Part shown: piece by piece, positions 9,257-18,513 of the stretch
Numbering within the stretch: position 1 is the stretch's first letter
Layout of the letters: every line of letters begins with the position of its first letter
DNA from: Glycomyces sp. TRM65418
Lineage (GTDB): Bacteria > Actinomycetota > Actinomycetes > Mycobacteriales > Micromonosporaceae
NCBI RefSeq assembly: GCF_019710475.1
Contig: NZ_JAJFAX010000013.1
Coordinates: 1 to 64,000 of the forward strand
Direction: 5' to 3'
DNA: 64,000 bases
The notes under the pieces: model-generated
The model's database searches: none
What the model was told of the DNA's origin: nothing
Seen by the model: the letters and a program-made list of their open reading frames with translations, nothing else
Made by a program: the position numbers and the translations under genes

Positions 9257-10168
9257 ATGGGCCACGACCACTCGCACGCCACCGCCGTCTCGCTCGGCTC
9301 ACGCCACCGCGGACGGCTCTGGCTGGCCCTCGGCCTGGCCGGCGCGGTCATGGTCGCCGAGGCGGTCGCCGCCTGGTACACGCATTCGCTCGCGCTCCTC
9401 TCGGACGCCGCCCACGTCGCCGGCGACGCCCTCGGGATCGCGATGGCCCTGGCCGCCATCATCGCCGTCCGCCGCGCGAACGGCGGGCCCCGCCGGACCT
9501 ACGGCATGTACCGCCTGGAGGTCCTGGCGGCGTTGGCGAACACGGTGCTGCTGTTCGGCGTGGCGGGATTCGTCCTGGTGCAGGCCGTGCGCCGCCTCCA
9601 GGAGCAGCCCGAGGTGCAGTCCGGCCCCATGCTCGCGGTCGCCGTCTTCGGCCTGGCGGCCAACGTGGCCTCGCTGCTGCTGCTGCGCTCGGCCGCCTCG
9701 GAGTCGATCAACGTGCGCGGGGCCTATTTCGAGGTCCTCGGCGACGCCGTCGCCTCGATCGGCGTCATCGCGGCGGCGGTCGTCATCGCCTTCACCGGCT
9801 GGTACGCGGTCGACAGCCTCATCGCCGTGGGCGTGGGCCTGTTCATCCTGCCGCGCGCCTACCGACTGGGCCGGGACGCCCTGCGCATCCTCCTCCAGCA
9901 CGCGCCCGTCGGCGTCGATCCGCAAGCGGTCGAGACCTCGCTCGGGGCACTCGATGGGGTGAAAGAAGTGCACGATCTCCATCTGTGGACGCTGACCTCG
10001 GGTATGGAGGTCGCGACCGTCCATCTCGCTCTCGACGGGGGCGCCGATCCGGGAACGGTCCTGGGCGACGCGCAGCGGACGCTGGCAGAACGGTTCGGCA
10101 TCGCGCATGCGACGGTCCAAATCGAGCCGGGCGATCCCGGGCAGGACTGCGGCACGCCGCATTGGTGA
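9257..10168 (+). CDS. Cation diffusion facilitator (Zn/Co/Cd-type) exporter
   Basis: Proton-coupled efflux of divalent metals, most likely zinc. The 303-residue protein has a short His-rich head (GHDHSHA), six predicted membrane helices and the transport-site motif LLSDAAHVAGDALG with Asp50, His53 and Asp57. A second GDAVAS motif lies in helix 5, followed by a cytoplasmic ferredoxin-like domain (VHDLHLWTLTSGM). ATG at 9257 follows AAGGAGG. The longer upstream frame is spurious. Confidence 0.92.
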   Translation: MGHDHSHATAVSLGSRHRGRLWLALGLAGAVMVAEAVAAWYTHSLALLSDAAHVAGDALGIAMALAAIIAVRRANGGPRRTYGMYRLEVLAALANTVLLFGVAGFVLVQAVRRLQEQPEVQSGPMLAVAVFGLAANVASLLLLRSAASESINVRGAYFEVLGDAVASIGVIAAAVVIAFTGWYAVDSLIAVGVGLFILPRAYRLGRDALRILLQHAPVGVDPQAVETSLGALDGVKEVHDLHLWTLTSGMEVATVHLALDGGADPGTVLGDAQRTLAERFGIAHATVQIEPGDPGQDCGTPHW

Positions 10169-10288
10169 AGGCGACACAGGACTGTCCGGTACTTGATATT
10201 GACGGATAGTCGACGTTCGCCTTAGCAGGCGCTGGTTAAGCTCGAGACCGTCCTGGGGACTCGAATGCTCCTTGGAAGGAGGAGATCC

Positions 10289-10462
10289 ATGTTGACCCAC
10301 ACATGGAGGAAGAGCAGCAGGTCAGGCCCTAACGGCGCCTGCGTGGAGGCCAGGCTCGCGGAAGACGCGGTAGAGATCAGGGACACCAAGCTGACGGTGA
10401 GCCCGATCCTGCGCGCCGGCCGAGCCGACTGGCATTCGCTGCTGCGGACATCAGGCAGGTAG
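10289..10462 (+). CDS. DUF397 domain protein
   Basis: A 57-residue protein with the DUF397 pattern: WRKSSRSGPNGACVEARL at the N-terminus, then VEIRDTK and a closing W. Such proteins are multiplied in actinomycetes and usually lie beside an XRE-type regulator with a DUF5753 domain. That is the case here, though the two genes are convergent. Some pairs behave like toxin/antitoxin or developmental regulators (BldB/AbaA type). The start has AAGGAGGAG in front. Confidence 0.88.
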   Translation: MLTHTWRKSSRSGPNGACVEARLAEDAVEIRDTKLTVSPILRAGRADWHSLLRTSGR

Positions 10463-10468
10463 AGAACG

Positions 10469-10504
10469 AGCGAGGGGGCCGGCTCAGTCGAGTCGGCCCC
10501 CTCG
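10469..10504. terminator. Bidirectional terminator between DUF397 and XRE genes
   Basis: A long GC stem of about 15-16 bp (GCGAGGGGGCCG with CGGCCCCCTCGC plus an inner extension) lies between the convergent genes. Confidence 0.7.
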
Positions 10505-10514
10505 CCCTGTCCGG

Positions 10515-11393
10515 TCAGAGCGCCTTGAGGCGCTCGGCCTGCTGCTCGATGAACTCCAGGCTCCGGCCCGGATCGAGGGCCGCCGAGCGCAGGTTCCCGA
10601 AGATCTCGTGGAACGGCTGGACGTCCTCGCCCTCCTCGTACACGTCGCCGTTGTGGCCCTCGATGTAGACCACGTCGGGGTGGCGGTATCCGGGGTCGAC
10701 GTCGCCGTCGAGCTCGCCGAAGCCGAGGATCGTGAACGAGGAGAGCATCCCCGGGTAGGCGCCGCCGTCGAAGGGCAGCACCTGGAGGTGCACGTTCGGC
10801 AGCGAGCCGAGTTCGAGCAGGTTCCGGAGCTGGTCGATCATGACCTTCGGGCCGCCCAGCACGCGCCGGATCGCGGCCTCGTCGATGACGTTCCAGATCT
10901 TCAGGTCGCTGCGCAGCCGCTGCTGGCGCTCCATCCGCAGGTCGATGCGCTCGGCCATGTACCGCCGCGACTGGCCCAGCTGGTAGTCGAAGGTGTGCTT
11001 GGCGTACTCACGGGTCTGCAAGAGGCCGTTGATGATCAGGCCGTCGTACAGCGACAGGCTGGAGGCGTCCTGCTCGAGTCCGATGTACGTGGCGTAGGGC
11101 GGGGAGATGGTGTCGGAGTAGCGGGCCCACCAGCCGCGCTTGCGGCCGTCGCGGGCGAGGCGCACGAGCTCCTCGATGAGGTCGGCGTCGTCGACGCCGT
11201 AGACCTCGACGAGGGCCTGGACGTCCCGGGGCTTGATGCCGACGCGGCCGAGCTCCATGCGGTAGATCGTGGAACTGGTGACCTCCAGGGCGTCCGCGGC
11301 GTCGTTCGCGTCCTTTCCGGACTGCTCACGCAGGGCCCGGAGGATCTTGCCCGCCCGGCGCCGGCGGACGGTGGGGCTGCCGCTCGAAGGCAT
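10515..11393 (-). CDS. XRE-family regulator with DUF5753
   Basis: DNA-binding regulator of 292 residues. The N-terminal helix-turn-helix (about 15-75, AGKILRALREQSGKDANDAADALEV) is followed by the DUF5753 ligand or partner domain, recognisable by YIGLEQDASSL, LLQTREYA, RRVLGGPKVM and VYIEGHNGDVY. ATG at 11393 follows GGGAGG. Another ATG at 11453 (MGSSNDHAES) is possible. Partner of the DUF397 gene by gene context. Confidence 0.9.
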   Translation of the reverse strand: MPSSGSPTVRRRRAGKILRALREQSGKDANDAADALEVTSSTIYRMELGRVGIKPRDVQALVEVYGVDDADLIEELVRLARDGRKRGWWARYSDTISPPYATYIGLEQDASSLSLYDGLIINGLLQTREYAKHTFDYQLGQSRRYMAERIDLRMERQQRLRSDLKIWNVIDEAAIRRVLGGPKVMIDQLRNLLELGSLPNVHLQVLPFDGGAYPGMLSSFTILGFGELDGDVDPGYRHPDVVYIEGHNGDVYEEGEDVQPFHEIFGNLRSAALDPGRSLEFIEQQAERLKAL

Positions 11394-11805
11394 CGCCTTG
11401 CCTCCCAACTTCTTCGGCAGATCGCTCTCAGCGTGGTCGTTCGATGAACCCATTTGACACCCTGATCTCTCCGGATTCGGTGAGGACGCACCGGCAAGGG
11501 GAAGGACTTCCGAGCCGCTCACCGGGTAGCGTCGGCCACGGCCCGCGAGCAACTGCCGGGGCCGCGCCCGTCAGCAGCGCCGCGAACGTCGCCGAGACGG
11601 GAAACGCCACCCGATCCGGTTATAACTCTTGCATCCAAAATCTGCATGTGCAATTCTACTCTACGGAGGGGCTACCCGCCTCCCCCGAACTGTACCGATT
11701 CGACACCGCGACTCGGCATCGACCAAGTCACACCGAACCGCTCCCTCTGATCGTCAAGGGACACAAGCGGTTCCAACCAATCGAAGACCGGAAAGGCAGC
11801 CCGCG
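11394..11805. other. Intergenic region, partly AT-rich
   Basis: No gene supported. It contains a lower-GC patch (TATAACT near 11621 and TGCATGTGCAATTCTACTC after it) that probably holds promoters for the flanking genes. Confidence 0.35.
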
Positions 11806-12114
11806 TTGCGAAGTCCGTACACACTCGAGAACCCCCCGCCGGACGAACCGCCCAGCGACGTGCTGGTGCCGAGCCTCTGGCGTGTCCAAGCGCGCTGGTG
11901 GAAGCGCCACACGCCCGCCCTGGACCAGCGCACCGCGAAGCACCCTCTGTGCGGCCACTGCGGCCAGTCCTGGCCCTGCCACTCCTGGGCCTGCTGGGAC
12001 GGCCAGCTCGGCCAGGCCGTCGGCCGGTCCGCCGCCGCCGCATCGGCGCTCCCGTCCGCGAGCGCTCCGGCCCGCCCGGTCGGCGTCCTCGCCGCCAACG
12101 CGGCCCAGCCGTAG
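11806..12114 (+). CDS. Small Cys/Trp-rich protein, unknown function
   Basis: Probable small gene in the XRE/DUF397 neighbourhood. From a TTG at 11806, with GGAAAGG ten bases upstream, the product is about 102 residues. It has the compact motif LWRVQARWWKRH and a Cys/His cluster (CGHCGQSWPCHSWACWD) that could bind zinc. The tail is low-complexity Ala/Pro. The frame is open further upstream, but only the part after the TTG looks protein-like. Confidence 0.5.
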   Translation: MRSPYTLENPPPDEPPSDVLVPSLWRVQARWWKRHTPALDQRTAKHPLCGHCGQSWPCHSWACWDGQLGQAVGRSAAAASALPSASAPARPVGVLAANAAQP

Positions 12115-12349
12115 TAGTCGTCGGCGCCGCGGCAGTCCGCGGCGCCGAAAATCCTTCGATCGAGCCGAAGTTCGCCCGTTCCAGCGCGTAGCCTCAGCCG
12201 CCTCCGGTCGTTAGTCCCTCAGATATGTTCCGACGCTTGACGAAGCCGCGGCCGCCTCAGCGGCCTCGATGCCGGATCCCGGCCCGCAAGCGTCGCCACG
12301 GCCGTTGTCGAGCCATGCAATGGCGTTGTCGAGGGGGAAGAGCCGCCGG

Positions 12350-14179
12350 ATGCTGAGTACGCGCAACCTCAAGGCGGGCGCCGTCCTGGACGGGCGGTAC
12401 CGGCTCGAACGCCGCATCGGCGGCGGGGGCATGGGCGACGTCTGGGAGGGCACCGACACCGTCCTGTGGCGCACGGTGGCCGTCAAAGTCCTGCTCGCCG
12501 ACCTCGTCGACGACCGCGGGTTCCGCGAACGCTTCCGCCGCGAGGCCCGCGCCATCGCCGTCATGCAGGGCCCGGGCGTCGTCGAGGTCTACGACTACGG
12601 CGAGATCGAGGACGAGGACGCCCAGCTCGCGTACCTGATCATGGAGTACGTCGACGGCAAGCCGCTGTCGCGGCTCCTGGGCCTGTGGGGCAAGCTCGGC
12701 GCCGCCGACACCCTCCGGGTCGTCGGCGGCGTCGCCGAGGCCCTCCAGGCGGCCCACGCCGCCGGGATCGTCCACCGCGACATCAAACCCGGCAACATCC
12801 TCGTGCGCGGCGACGGCTCGGTCGTCCTGGTGGACTTCGGGATCGCCCGCGCCAACCACAACCTCACCCTGACGACCACCGGCGTCGTGCTCGGCACGGT
12901 CACCTACATGTCCCCCGAGCAGGCCGCCGGGGAGAACCTCACCGCGGCCTCCGACCTCTACTCGCTCGGCGTCGTCGCGCACCAGTGCCTGGCCGGGTCG
13001 CCGCCGTTCAAGGCCGACACGCCGCTCGGCGTGCTCTCCGCGCACCTGCGCAACGCGCCGCCGCCGCTGCCGACCGACGTTCCGTACGAGGTCACCGAGA
13101 TCGTGCGGCGCTCGCTCCAGAAGGATCCGTCGGCGCGCTGGCCCGACGCGGCATCGCTGGCCGAAGCCTGCCGCGTCACGCGCGAGGCGCTGCTCGCCGG
13201 GCGCGCACCGGGCGGGACGCGGACCAGGGTGCAGCCCGCCCCGGGGCCGTCGACGGGCGCGCACCGGCGGCCGGCCCCGGAGCCGCACTCGGGGCAGTAC
13301 TCCGGCCGGCACGGCAGTCAGCCCGTGCTCCCGCCCGACGACCCGCACAGCGACCCGCGCACCGATCCGCCCAGCGGGCAGTTCGCCGGGCTGCAGAGCG
13401 GCTATCAGACGGGGCCGCAACAACTGCCGTCGTCGGTGCCGTCGGCGTCGACAGGGACGCACACGGGCGGGCACACGCTGCCGCCGTTCCCCAGCGCGCA
13501 CACCGGGGCGCACGCGGTGAACCCGCCGACCGGTCCGACCGGGGTGACGCCGCAGGCGGAACCGCAGCGCGCCCGGCCGCGGCGGCGCCTGTGGATGGCG
13601 CTGGCGGGCGCCCTCGCGGCATTCGTGGCGCTGGGCGCGATCGCGACCACGCTGCCGTGGAGCGAGGACCGCGCGTCGGGCACGCTGCCCGCGAGCGAGT
13701 CGGGCGCCGACGGCGCCGAGGTCCAAGGGCAGGACGGCGACGGCGGCGAGTGGAACGGCGAGGACGAGGACGGACCGGCCGAGCACTCGGCCGAGCCGAG
13801 CACGACCGTCACGCCCGAGGCCGACGCGTCGCCGACGGAGGAGCCGACCGGTTCGGCCGGTCCGTCGACGAGCCCGAGCAGTTCCGCGAGCCCGAGCCCG
13901 AGCGCCTCCCCCTCGGCGCCGGCGAAGTCGACCGTGCCGTACGTGGTCTCCCAGTCCGAGGCCGAGGCCCGCTCGCGCATCGAGGAGGCGGGGCTGAGCA
14001 CCTCGGTCGAATACGAGGGCGAGGGCGAGGCCCGCTGCGGCGTGGTGCGCCAGTCGCCGAGCGCGGGCAGCGAAGTGGAGTCGGGCTCCACGGTGCAGGT
14101 GACCGTTCGCCGCGCGGCCGACGCCGAGGCCTGCAAGCCCGAGGGGGAGCAGACCGCCGGGCCGGACGACGGCCAGTAG
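12350..14179 (+). CDS. Eukaryotic-type Ser/Thr protein kinase with one PASTA domain
   Basis: Membrane kinase of the PknB/StkP group, 609 residues. The kinase domain (about 14-280) has a glycine-rich loop GGGGMGDV (24-31), Lys46 in VAVKVL, catalytic HRDIKPGN, DFGIA and the APE-like MSPEQAA. A Pro/His/Gln-rich juxtamembrane linker is followed by a membrane helix (LWMALAGALAAFVALGAI) and a Ser/Pro/Glu linker. A single PASTA repeat near the end (VPYVVSQSEAEARSRIEEAG) would sit outside and sense peptidoglycan fragments. Most cell-wall PknB proteins have three or four PASTA units, so this is a minor paralogue. ATG at 12350 is preferred, and 12320 or 12269 are alternatives. Confidence 0.9.
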   Translation: MLSTRNLKAGAVLDGRYRLERRIGGGGMGDVWEGTDTVLWRTVAVKVLLADLVDDRGFRERFRREARAIAVMQGPGVVEVYDYGEIEDEDAQLAYLIMEYVDGKPLSRLLGLWGKLGAADTLRVVGGVAEALQAAHAAGIVHRDIKPGNILVRGDGSVVLVDFGIARANHNLTLTTTGVVLGTVTYMSPEQAAGENLTAASDLYSLGVVAHQCLAGSPPFKADTPLGVLSAHLRNAPPPLPTDVPYEVTEIVRRSLQKDPSARWPDAASLAEACRVTREALLAGRAPGGTRTRVQPAPGPSTGAHRRPAPEPHSGQYSGRHGSQPVLPPDDPHSDPRTDPPSGQFAGLQSGYQTGPQQLPSSVPSASTGTHTGGHTLPPFPSAHTGAHAVNPPTGPTGVTPQAEPQRARPRRRLWMALAGALAAFVALGAIATTLPWSEDRASGTLPASESGADGAEVQGQDGDGGEWNGEDEDGPAEHSAEPSTTVTPEADASPTEEPTGSAGPSTSPSSSASPSPSASPSAPAKSTVPYVVSQSEAEARSRIEEAGLSTSVEYEGEGEARCGVVRQSPSAGSEVESGSTVQVTVRRAADAEACKPEGEQTAGPDDGQ

Positions 14180-14226
14180 CGGCGCGAGCCGCGGGGCGGG
14201 AGCCGGGCGCACGCCGGTCGAAGTCC

Positions 14227-14282
14227 GCTGAACCGCACATCGCCCGGAAGCCGTACGGCTTCCGGGCGATGTGCGGTTCAGC
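14227..14282. terminator. 56-bp perfect palindrome between convergent genes
   Basis: Bases 14227-14254 are the exact reverse complement of 14255-14282, with no loop and no mismatch. The half-site ends GGAAGCCGT at the centre. It lies between the kinase (+) and UPF0182 gene (-) stops, so it is most simply a bidirectional terminator that folds in either transcript. It has no T-run. Confidence 0.65.
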
Positions 14283-14305
14283 TGCGGCGCAGCGCGCTCA
14301 GGGCC

Positions 14306-17293
14306 TCACTGACCCGCGGCCTGCCTCGCCGCCTCGAGTTGGTCGAGCGCGGCGAGCAGGGCGTCCAGCGCCCGGCCTTCGGCCTCGTTCGAGCCCGAGG
14401 CCTGCGCCTCCTCGTACGCGGCCTGCGCGGCGAGGACGTTCTCGATCGCGGCCTCGACTTCCGGCGGGTCGGCCGGCGCCTCGGTCGTCGGCGTCTCCGT
14501 CGGCGTCTCGGTCGGTTCCGCCTCGCCTTCGCCTTCGCCCTCGTTCTGGTCGGCTTCGCTCGGCGCGCCGCTGACGTACTTGTCGACCACCATGTCCACG
14601 GCCTCCTCGAACGTCGGCGCGAAGCCCACGTAGCCGCCGTAGCTGATCGCCACGTTCGTCAGCCGCGGCAGGTCCTCGCCCTCGCCGCCGGCCTGCCTGC
14701 GCAGGTACATCGGTTCGAGGTAGAGGATGCCGTCGCCCACCGGCAGCGCGAGCAGGTTGCCCCACTCCACGGTGGTCCCCGCCTGCTGGGCGTCGCGCAG
14801 GGTCGTCACGACCTCCGATGTGGACGTGATGATCTGGTGGATCTGCCGCACCGACTGGTCGTCGCCGCCCACGACGTCATAGACCCGCAGCTGCGGATCG
14901 CCGTTCTCGTCGTAGTAGCCCGACATGAGGCTCGCCAGCGCGTTCTCCCGGTTCCTCGGGGTGAAGGTGCTGGTGAGCTGGAAGTACGGCTGCTCCTGGT
15001 CCGGGTAGGTCGCGTACACGTAGTAGGCGGGCTGGGTGACCGGCTGCGCCTGCGACGGGTCCGAGGGAGTGGCCCAGGCCTCGCTGCCCTCGATGAAGGT
15101 CCGCGCCTCGTCGACGTGGTAGCGCTGGAGCAGGCTCCGCTGGACCTTGAACAGGTCCTGCGGGTAGCGGAAGTGCGCCTCCAGGGCCGCGGGGATCTCG
15201 TCCCGCGGCACGACCAGGTCGCCGCCGTAGATCGTGTTCCAGGCCTTGAGGATCGGGTCCTCTTCGTCGAACTCGTAGAGGGTCACCGACCCGTCGTAGG
15301 CGTTGACGACGGCCTTGACCGAGGAGCGGATGTAGTTGATCTCCTCGGCGGACTGGTTCGCGACGCCCTGGCCGGAGTAGGTGTCGTTCGTGGCCTCGGC
15401 CAGGTTGACCCGGTCGGAGTAGGGGAAGTCGTTGGTCGTGGTGTAGCCGTCCACGATCCACACGATCTCGCCGTCGACGACCGCCGGGTACGGGTCGGCC
15501 TCGATGGTGAGGAACGGGGCGACCTTCTGGACGCGGTCGCGCACGTTGCGGTTGTAGAGGAGCTGCGATTCCTCGTTGATCTGGTCGGACAGCAGGAACC
15601 GGGGCTCCTGGAACTCCCAGGCGTAGAGGAGGCGCTGCCCGAGGGAGCCGATGTCGACGCCGCCCTCGCCCTCGTAGGTGGTGTAGCGGTCGTCGCCGAT
15701 CTCCTCGGCGTCCTCCTCGGTGGAGTCCTCGTCGCTGACGGCGACGTCGATCGGCCGGTCGTACTCGCGCGGCGTCTCGTTCTCGGGGGCGCCGACGATC
15801 GCGTACTCGTTGTTCAAGAGGCCGTAGTAGATCTGCGGCTTCTCGACGTCGATGATGTCGTTGCCGATCTGGCAGTTGCCCGGGTCGTCGGAGAGCACCC
15901 CGGAGGTGAAGCAGGGCGCGCCGCTGTCGCTCTCGGTGGTCGAGGCGGACACGAAGCCCCAGCCGTGGGTGTAGACGGTGTGCGTGACGGTCCAGTCCTG
16001 CTGCTCGTCGGCGAGCTGGCTCGGGTTGAGCTCGCGCAGGCCGACGACGAAGTCCTGGGTGACCTCCTGGCCGTTCTCGTCGGTGTAGGTGTAGCGGTCG
16101 ATGTCGAGCTTCTCGTTGAAGTCGTAGAAGCTTCGCGGCTGCTGGGCCTGCGTGAAGGCGTCGGAGACGACGAACGGGTCGATGAGGCGCACGAACGGGA
16201 CCGTGGACTGGTCCTGGGCCATGGCCTCGGCGTCCGGTTGGGACGCGACCGGGTAGGTGGTGGTCTCGAGCCCTTCCATGCCGAAGGCGTAGCGGGTGCC
16301 GTCGATGGTGTACTGCGCGTAGGGGCCTTCGCGCTGGGGGCGGTTGGGCTCGACCTGGAAGTTGCGCACGACCGCGGGGTAGATGCCGCCGGCGGCGATG
16401 GCGGTGACCACGACCAGGCCGAGGGCCGCGGCCGGGAGGGCGAGCGACCTCGTGAAGCCCCAGGAGAAGACGAGGATCACCAGGGCCGCGATGACCGAGA
16501 CCCAGATGAGCGCGTTCTTGGCGTTCATGAGGGCGGTCATCTCGGTGTAGCCGCCGCCGACGATGCCGGTGACGGGGTTGTCCTGGGTGGTGAAGTCGAA
16601 GCGGTCGAAGTAGTACGCGACGGCCTTGAGCCCGAGGAAGAGCGCGACGAGCACCGAGAGGTGGATGCGGGCGACGTTGGTCATCCGGTCGCCTTGGCCG
16701 GAGAAGCGCAGCGCGCCGTAGAGGTAGTAGGCGCTCAGGGAGGCGAGGATGCCGACGACGACCGCGGCGAAGCCGAAGCCGATGAGGAACTGCCAGAACG
16801 GGAGTTCGAACACGTAGAACCCGGCGTCGCGGTTCAGGACCGGGTCGGACTCCCCGAAGGAGCCGCCGTCGCGGAACAGCAGCCAGGTCGCCCAGCGGCT
16901 CTGGGCGGACATGCCGGCGAAGATCCCCACGATGACCGCGGCGCCCCCGATCCACCAGCCGGCGCGGGGCGAGATGAGGTCGCGGTAGCGCTCCAGGCCC
17001 TCCTGCTCGGGGGTCGCGGGCCAGGTGTCGGGCCGGAACCGGTAGGCGAGGAAGAGGTTGAGGCCGGTCCAGGCGGCCATGGCCAGTGTGAAGACGCCGA
17101 ACAGTCCCAGGCGGGTCCACATCATGGTCGAGAACACCTCGGTGTACCCGACGGACTCGTACCACAGGTAGTCGGTGCGGAGGCTGACGATCCAGCCGAG
17201 CACCGACAGCAGGACTATGGCGCCCACGAGCAGGATCAGGACGTAGCGTCCTCGTCTGCTCATCCGTGGGGGGGTGGGCGTCCGGTTCGCCAC
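14306..17293 (-). CDS. UPF0182 family membrane protein
   Basis: A 995-residue conserved actinobacterial and cyanobacterial membrane protein of unknown function, homologous by pattern and position to Rv3193c of Mycobacterium tuberculosis. It has about seven helices in the first 320 residues (RRGRYVLILLVGAIVLL, LGLFGVFTLAMAAWTGL and others), then a very large outer region. The C-terminal tail is Glu/Pro/Thr-rich. GTG at 17293 has AAGGAG upstream. It is 37 bases downstream of the Lon-like protease gene and probably in the same operon. Confidence 0.92.
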   Translation of the reverse strand: MANRTPTPPRMSRRGRYVLILLVGAIVLLSVLGWIVSLRTDYLWYESVGYTEVFSTMMWTRLGLFGVFTLAMAAWTGLNLFLAYRFRPDTWPATPEQEGLERYRDLISPRAGWWIGGAAVIVGIFAGMSAQSRWATWLLFRDGGSFGESDPVLNRDAGFYVFELPFWQFLIGFGFAAVVVGILASLSAYYLYGALRFSGQGDRMTNVARIHLSVLVALFLGLKAVAYYFDRFDFTTQDNPVTGIVGGGYTEMTALMNAKNALIWVSVIAALVILVFSWGFTRSLALPAAALGLVVVTAIAAGGIYPAVVRNFQVEPNRPQREGPYAQYTIDGTRYAFGMEGLETTTYPVASQPDAEAMAQDQSTVPFVRLIDPFVVSDAFTQAQQPRSFYDFNEKLDIDRYTYTDENGQEVTQDFVVGLRELNPSQLADEQQDWTVTHTVYTHGWGFVSASTTESDSGAPCFTSGVLSDDPGNCQIGNDIIDVEKPQIYYGLLNNEYAIVGAPENETPREYDRPIDVAVSDEDSTEEDAEEIGDDRYTTYEGEGGVDIGSLGQRLLYAWEFQEPRFLLSDQINEESQLLYNRNVRDRVQKVAPFLTIEADPYPAVVDGEIVWIVDGYTTTNDFPYSDRVNLAEATNDTYSGQGVANQSAEEINYIRSSVKAVVNAYDGSVTLYEFDEEDPILKAWNTIYGGDLVVPRDEIPAALEAHFRYPQDLFKVQRSLLQRYHVDEARTFIEGSEAWATPSDPSQAQPVTQPAYYVYATYPDQEQPYFQLTSTFTPRNRENALASLMSGYYDENGDPQLRVYDVVGGDDQSVRQIHQIITSTSEVVTTLRDAQQAGTTVEWGNLLALPVGDGILYLEPMYLRRQAGGEGEDLPRLTNVAISYGGYVGFAPTFEEAVDMVVDKYVSGAPSEADQNEGEGEGEAEPTETPTETPTTEAPADPPEVEAAIENVLAAQAAYEEAQASGSNEAEGRALDALLAALDQLEAARQAAGQ

Positions 17294-17330
17294 TGAAGCA
17301 ACTCCTTCTCGTCTCGCGGTGGGGGCGAGG

Positions 17331-18401
17331 TCAGCAGGTCGTGACTTCCTCGCCGGCCGCTAGGGACTCGAGCGCCGAGACGGCGTCTTCGAGCGTCTCG
17401 ACTCTGACAATAGTCATGTCTTCGGGCGCGACGGTGACGGCGTCCGAACAGTTCGCGGCCGGGGCGAGGAAGACTTCGGCGCCCGCCGCCGCCGATCCGG
17501 TGATCTTCTGCTGGATGCCGCCGATGCCGCCGACGTTGCCCTCCGGGTCGATCTCGCCGGTGCCGGCGATGATCCGCCCGCCGGTCAGATCGCCCTCGGT
17601 GACCCGGTCGACGATGCCGAGCGCGAAGATCAGGCCCGCCGAGGGGCCGCCGATGTCGAGCGCCTCGGTGTCGATCTCGATGCCGTACGGGTCGTCGTGG
17701 GTGGATTGGAGTTCGACCTCGCCGAGGCGGACGCCGGGGACTTCGGTGGCGACACCGCCGCGGGTCACGGTCACGGTGGTTTCGCTCTCAGCGTAATCCT
17801 CGAGCTCGGCGAGGGAGGTGACCGCGGCGCCGTCGACGGCGGTGACGACGTCGCCCGCGACGAGGCCGCCGGAGTCCGCCACGACCTCGATGACCGCGGG
17901 CTCGCCGAGGTAGCCGAGGGCGGCCTGCTCGGCGTTGGACTGCGACTCGGCCCAGTCGGACTCCTGCTCCTCGGCGATCTCCTCCTCGGATTCACCGGGC
18001 GGGTACACCAGGTCGCGCGGGATGATCGCGTACTCGTCGGACAGCCAGTAGCTCACGGCCTCGGCCAGCGTGACCGACTGCTTGACCCGCACGGTCGTCA
18101 GGCGCAGTTCGCCTTCGGAGGGGAATTCGGTGTCGGCCGTGATGATCTGGCGGTCGACCCCGTCGATCTCCTCGGTGCCGAGGACGTCCTCGGTGGGGCC
18201 GGGGCTGAACACGACGTAGGCGACGTCCATCGCGAGCGACTGCCAGGTGAGGACCGCGACCAGGACCGCGCCGAGCAGGACCGTGATGCCGCGCCGGCGC
18301 ACCCGCGCCGAGGACCGGCGGCCGTCGGACGGCGCCCGCGGCGGATCCTGCGGGCCGTCGGCCAGCGTCTGCGGTGATGCGTGCGAGCCATCAGTGGGCA
18401 T
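17331..18401 (-). CDS. Membrane-anchored PDZ/Lon-like (S16) protease
   Basis: YlbL-type serine protease of 356 residues, the counterpart of Rv3194c. An N-terminal membrane helix (about 39-57) is followed by an N-domain and a PDZ domain (about 165-235, LGEPAVIEVVADSGGLVAGD). The Lon proteolytic domain comes last, with catalytic Ser254 in GGPSAGL and Lys299 in GGIQQK, the spacing expected for the Ser-Lys dyad. It probably works outside the membrane on cell-envelope substrates. Divergent from the DUF2342 gene. Confidence 0.92.
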   Translation of the reverse strand: MPTDGSHASPQTLADGPQDPPRAPSDGRRSSARVRRRGITVLLGAVLVAVLTWQSLAMDVAYVVFSPGPTEDVLGTEEIDGVDRQIITADTEFPSEGELRLTTVRVKQSVTLAEAVSYWLSDEYAIIPRDLVYPPGESEEEIAEEQESDWAESQSNAEQAALGYLGEPAVIEVVADSGGLVAGDVVTAVDGAAVTSLAELEDYAESETTVTVTRGGVATEVPGVRLGEVELQSTHDDPYGIEIDTEALDIGGPSAGLIFALGIVDRVTEGDLTGGRIIAGTGEIDPEGNVGGIGGIQQKITGSAAAGAEVFLAPAANCSDAVTVAPEDMTIVRVETLEDAVSALESLAAGEEVTTC

Positions 18402-18513
18402 GGGCGGAAGCCTACATGCCGTAGCCCACAGCGGACTTCGGCCCGCAGCGAACAGGGCGGATCAGTTCGGCGGGCCGTGGCCCGCGACCCCGACTCTGAC
18501 GTACGGTTGGCGC

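Noticed and set aside
14339-17296. 985-residue plus-strand open frame opposite the UPF0182 gene
   Set aside because: Mirror of a real gene in high-GC DNA. Low-complexity Val/Asp/Arg composition and no recognisable motif.
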